Shown piece after piece: positions 62,811 through 64,000 of a stretch of 64,000 nucleotides of DNA. Position 1 is the stretch's first letter; each line of letters opens with the position of its first letter. This DNA is from Thermoanaerobaculia bacterium. Its GTDB lineage: Bacteria; Acidobacteriota; Thermoanaerobaculia; Multivoradales; J023. Location of the stretch: the NCBI GenBank assembly GCA_030431255.1, contig JAUIJL010000006.1, forward strand, positions 1 to 64,000, read 5' to 3'. The notes under the pieces were generated by a model. The model saw only the letters and a list, made by a program, of their open reading frames with translations. It was not told the DNA's origin and did no database searches. Both the position numbers and the translations under genes were made by a program.

Positions 62811-62915
62811 TTGTGATATCCAGATCCGACAACTATATATTGAGGGGTCGTCCGAGCCGACCGCAACCGCTTGTACCCGCGAATTTCTTCTACTTGTCGA
62901 CTTTTGGCCGGTCCC

Positions 62916-64000
62916 TCAAACGTTTTGTAGCGGTTCCTGGCCTTCGAGCCCGCTTTCCGGCTGGATCGGCAGCTTGAGACGAAACGTCGATCCGCTCCCG
63001 GGGGTGCTTTCCACCGACACCTCTCCTTGCATCGACAAGGCGATGTGCTTGACGATAGCCAACCCCAGGCCAGTGCCCCCCAGCTCTCTCGAGCGGGCCT
63101 TGTCCACACGATAGAAGCGTTCGAAGAGTCGATCTCGATGCTCTGCCTCGATGCCGATTCCGTGGTCTTCGACCTCGATCCACGCTTCCTCTCCTTCGAC
63201 TCTCAGCCGCACCTCTACCCGTTTCCCCCGGGGGGAGAATTTGATCGCGTTGTTGAGCAGGTTGGCGATCGCTTGGTCAAAGAAATCTTCGTCTCCCATG
63301 GACCACACCGATTCCACGGGCAGATCCGTTTCGATTCGCACTTGCTTGGCCTCGCTCACCGGCTGAAGGGCGAGGATCGTTTGCTCGATGGAAGTTGCCA
63401 AATCCACGGGTTGGGGATCCGAGAAAGCCTCCGCGGACTCGAGGTGGGCGAGGGACAATAGATCGTTGACCAACGTGCCCATTCGCTGCGCCTGCAGGAG
63501 CACACGCTGAAGGAAGCGATCCCGCCGTGCCGAATCGATATCCGGGTCGTCGAGCAGGGTTTCGATCATGCCCCGGATGGCGGTGAGCGGCGTTTTCAGC
63601 TCGTGGGAGACGTTGGCGACGAAATCCTGCCGCATGGTTTCCAGGTGCCGCAAGCGGCTGACGTCTTGCAGAATGAGCACCGCGCCGGCAAGGCCGGTTC
63701 CCGCCCACAGCGGTGTTCCCCTCAGCTCTAGGACCCGTTCCGGAGAGCCGGGGAAATGCACCACCGTATTTTGATTCTCGGAGCTCTCCAGGACCGCGCT
63801 CAACACCTCCGAGACCTCGCGCAGCTTTGCGACCTCCCAAATGGGCCGGCCCACCACTTGGTCGGGCTCCACCTTGAGCAAATCCCCGGCGACCTCGTTG
63901 ATATGCACCACCCGTTCGTCTCGATCCACGGCTACCACTCCCTCTTCCATGCTCGAAAGAATGGCGGTGAGCTTGTTGCGATCCGTGCTCAGGGCAGCGA
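62916..64000 (-). CDS. PhoR-like PAS sensor histidine kinase (N-terminus off window)
   Basis: The frame is open to the right edge, so the N-terminus is missing (361 residues visible). It contains DRNKLTAILSSMEEGVVAVD, the PAS start typical of PhoR/WalK kinases, then a PAS domain to about residue 120. The phospho-acceptor His is in NVSHELKTPLTAIRG, the N-box in NLLNNAIKFSPRG, and the G-boxes in DHGIGIEAEH and GGTGLGLAIVKH. The response regulator would be expected beyond the edge or elsewhere. With PhoX nearby in the window a phosphate-sensing role is tempting but unproven. Confidence 0.88.
   Translation of the reverse strand, partial: AALSTDRNKLTAILSSMEEGVVAVDRDERVVHINEVAGDLLKVEPDQVVGRPIWEVAKLREVSEVLSAVLESSENQNTVVHFPGSPERVLELRGTPLWAGTGLAGAVLILQDVSRLRHLETMRQDFVANVSHELKTPLTAIRGMIETLLDDPDIDSARRDRFLQRVLLQAQRMGTLVNDLLSLAHLESAEAFSDPQPVDLATSIEQTILALQPVSEAKQVRIETDLPVESVWSMGDEDFFDQAIANLLNNAIKFSPRGKRVEVRLRVEGEEAWIEVEDHGIGIEAEHRDRLFERFYRVDKARSRELGGTGLGLAIVKHIALSMQGEVSVESTPGSGSTFRLKLPIQPESGLEGQEPLQNV

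Overview
The window is bacterial, high-GC, densely coded chromosome of about 64 kb with no rRNA, tRNA, CRISPR array or insertion sequence that I could recognise. The gene content fits a free-living Gram-negative predator or degrader of the Acidobacteriota (Thermoanaerobaculia-like) type: a large YD/Rhs surface protein, a TPR-CHAT protease beside an ECF sigma factor, a two-propeller sensor with GGDEF and EAL domains, a membrane-tailed Ser/Thr kinase, many lipoproteins and several secreted hydrolases. The phylum is an inference from gene content and has not been tested with a marker tree.

Layout. 1-2670 (-): an arginase/agmatinase-family gene translationally coupled to a YD/Rhs-type giant protein that runs off the left edge. 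2769-4720 (+): methionine/glutamine aminotransferase plus omega-amidase, overlapping by ATGA. 4914-6257 (+): a Cys-rich CXXCH lipoprotein. 6326-11450 (-): a glycan island (GT4, asparagine-synthase-like amidotransferase, GT2, MFS exporter). 11594-23117 (-): a peptide ABC importer (two ATPases, two permeases, binding lipoprotein) running directly into an ECF sigma factor and an ATGA-coupled TPR-CHAT protease, followed after about 300 bp by a degenerate anti-sigma-like protein and a subtilase. I consider this block the best candidate for an undescribed system. 23179-24306 (-): an orphan 2Fe-2S/FAD reductase. 24723-28403 (+): murA and a soluble lytic transglycosylase. 28491-35628 (-): the propeller-PAS-GGDEF-EAL sensor and an alpha-glucan phosphorylase.

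35924-43659 (+): aldehyde dehydrogenase, aldo-keto reductase, polysaccharide deacetylase fused to a SnoaL-like domain, histone-deacetylase-family amidohydrolase and penicillin acylase. 43775-48873: a kinase with an altered HRD loop, a membrane protein with a tandem-repeat tail, a secreted beta-propeller protein, a sarcosine-oxidase-family flavoenzyme and a DUF4442 hotdog protein. 48880-55355: SprT-like metalloprotein, PhoX phosphatase, cytochrome-c'-like lipoprotein, an EEP-family phosphodiesterase and a phytase-like esterase, which look like phosphate scavenging. 55521-59856: AraC regulator, second EEP protein, long-chain acyl-CoA synthetase. 59857-60586 is largely non-coding with a minus-strand terminator, hairpins, one small ORF and an operator-like inverted repeat. 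60587-64000 (-): PEGA-domain protein, a membrane-anchored GspE/PilB-like ATPase, a near-consensus parS site and a PhoR-like histidine kinase cut by the right edge.

Recurring small-scale structure includes short tandem repeats of 14, 15, 18 and 24 bp in and between genes, and a short palindrome of the type GTGCCTGGCAC found inside coding sequence.
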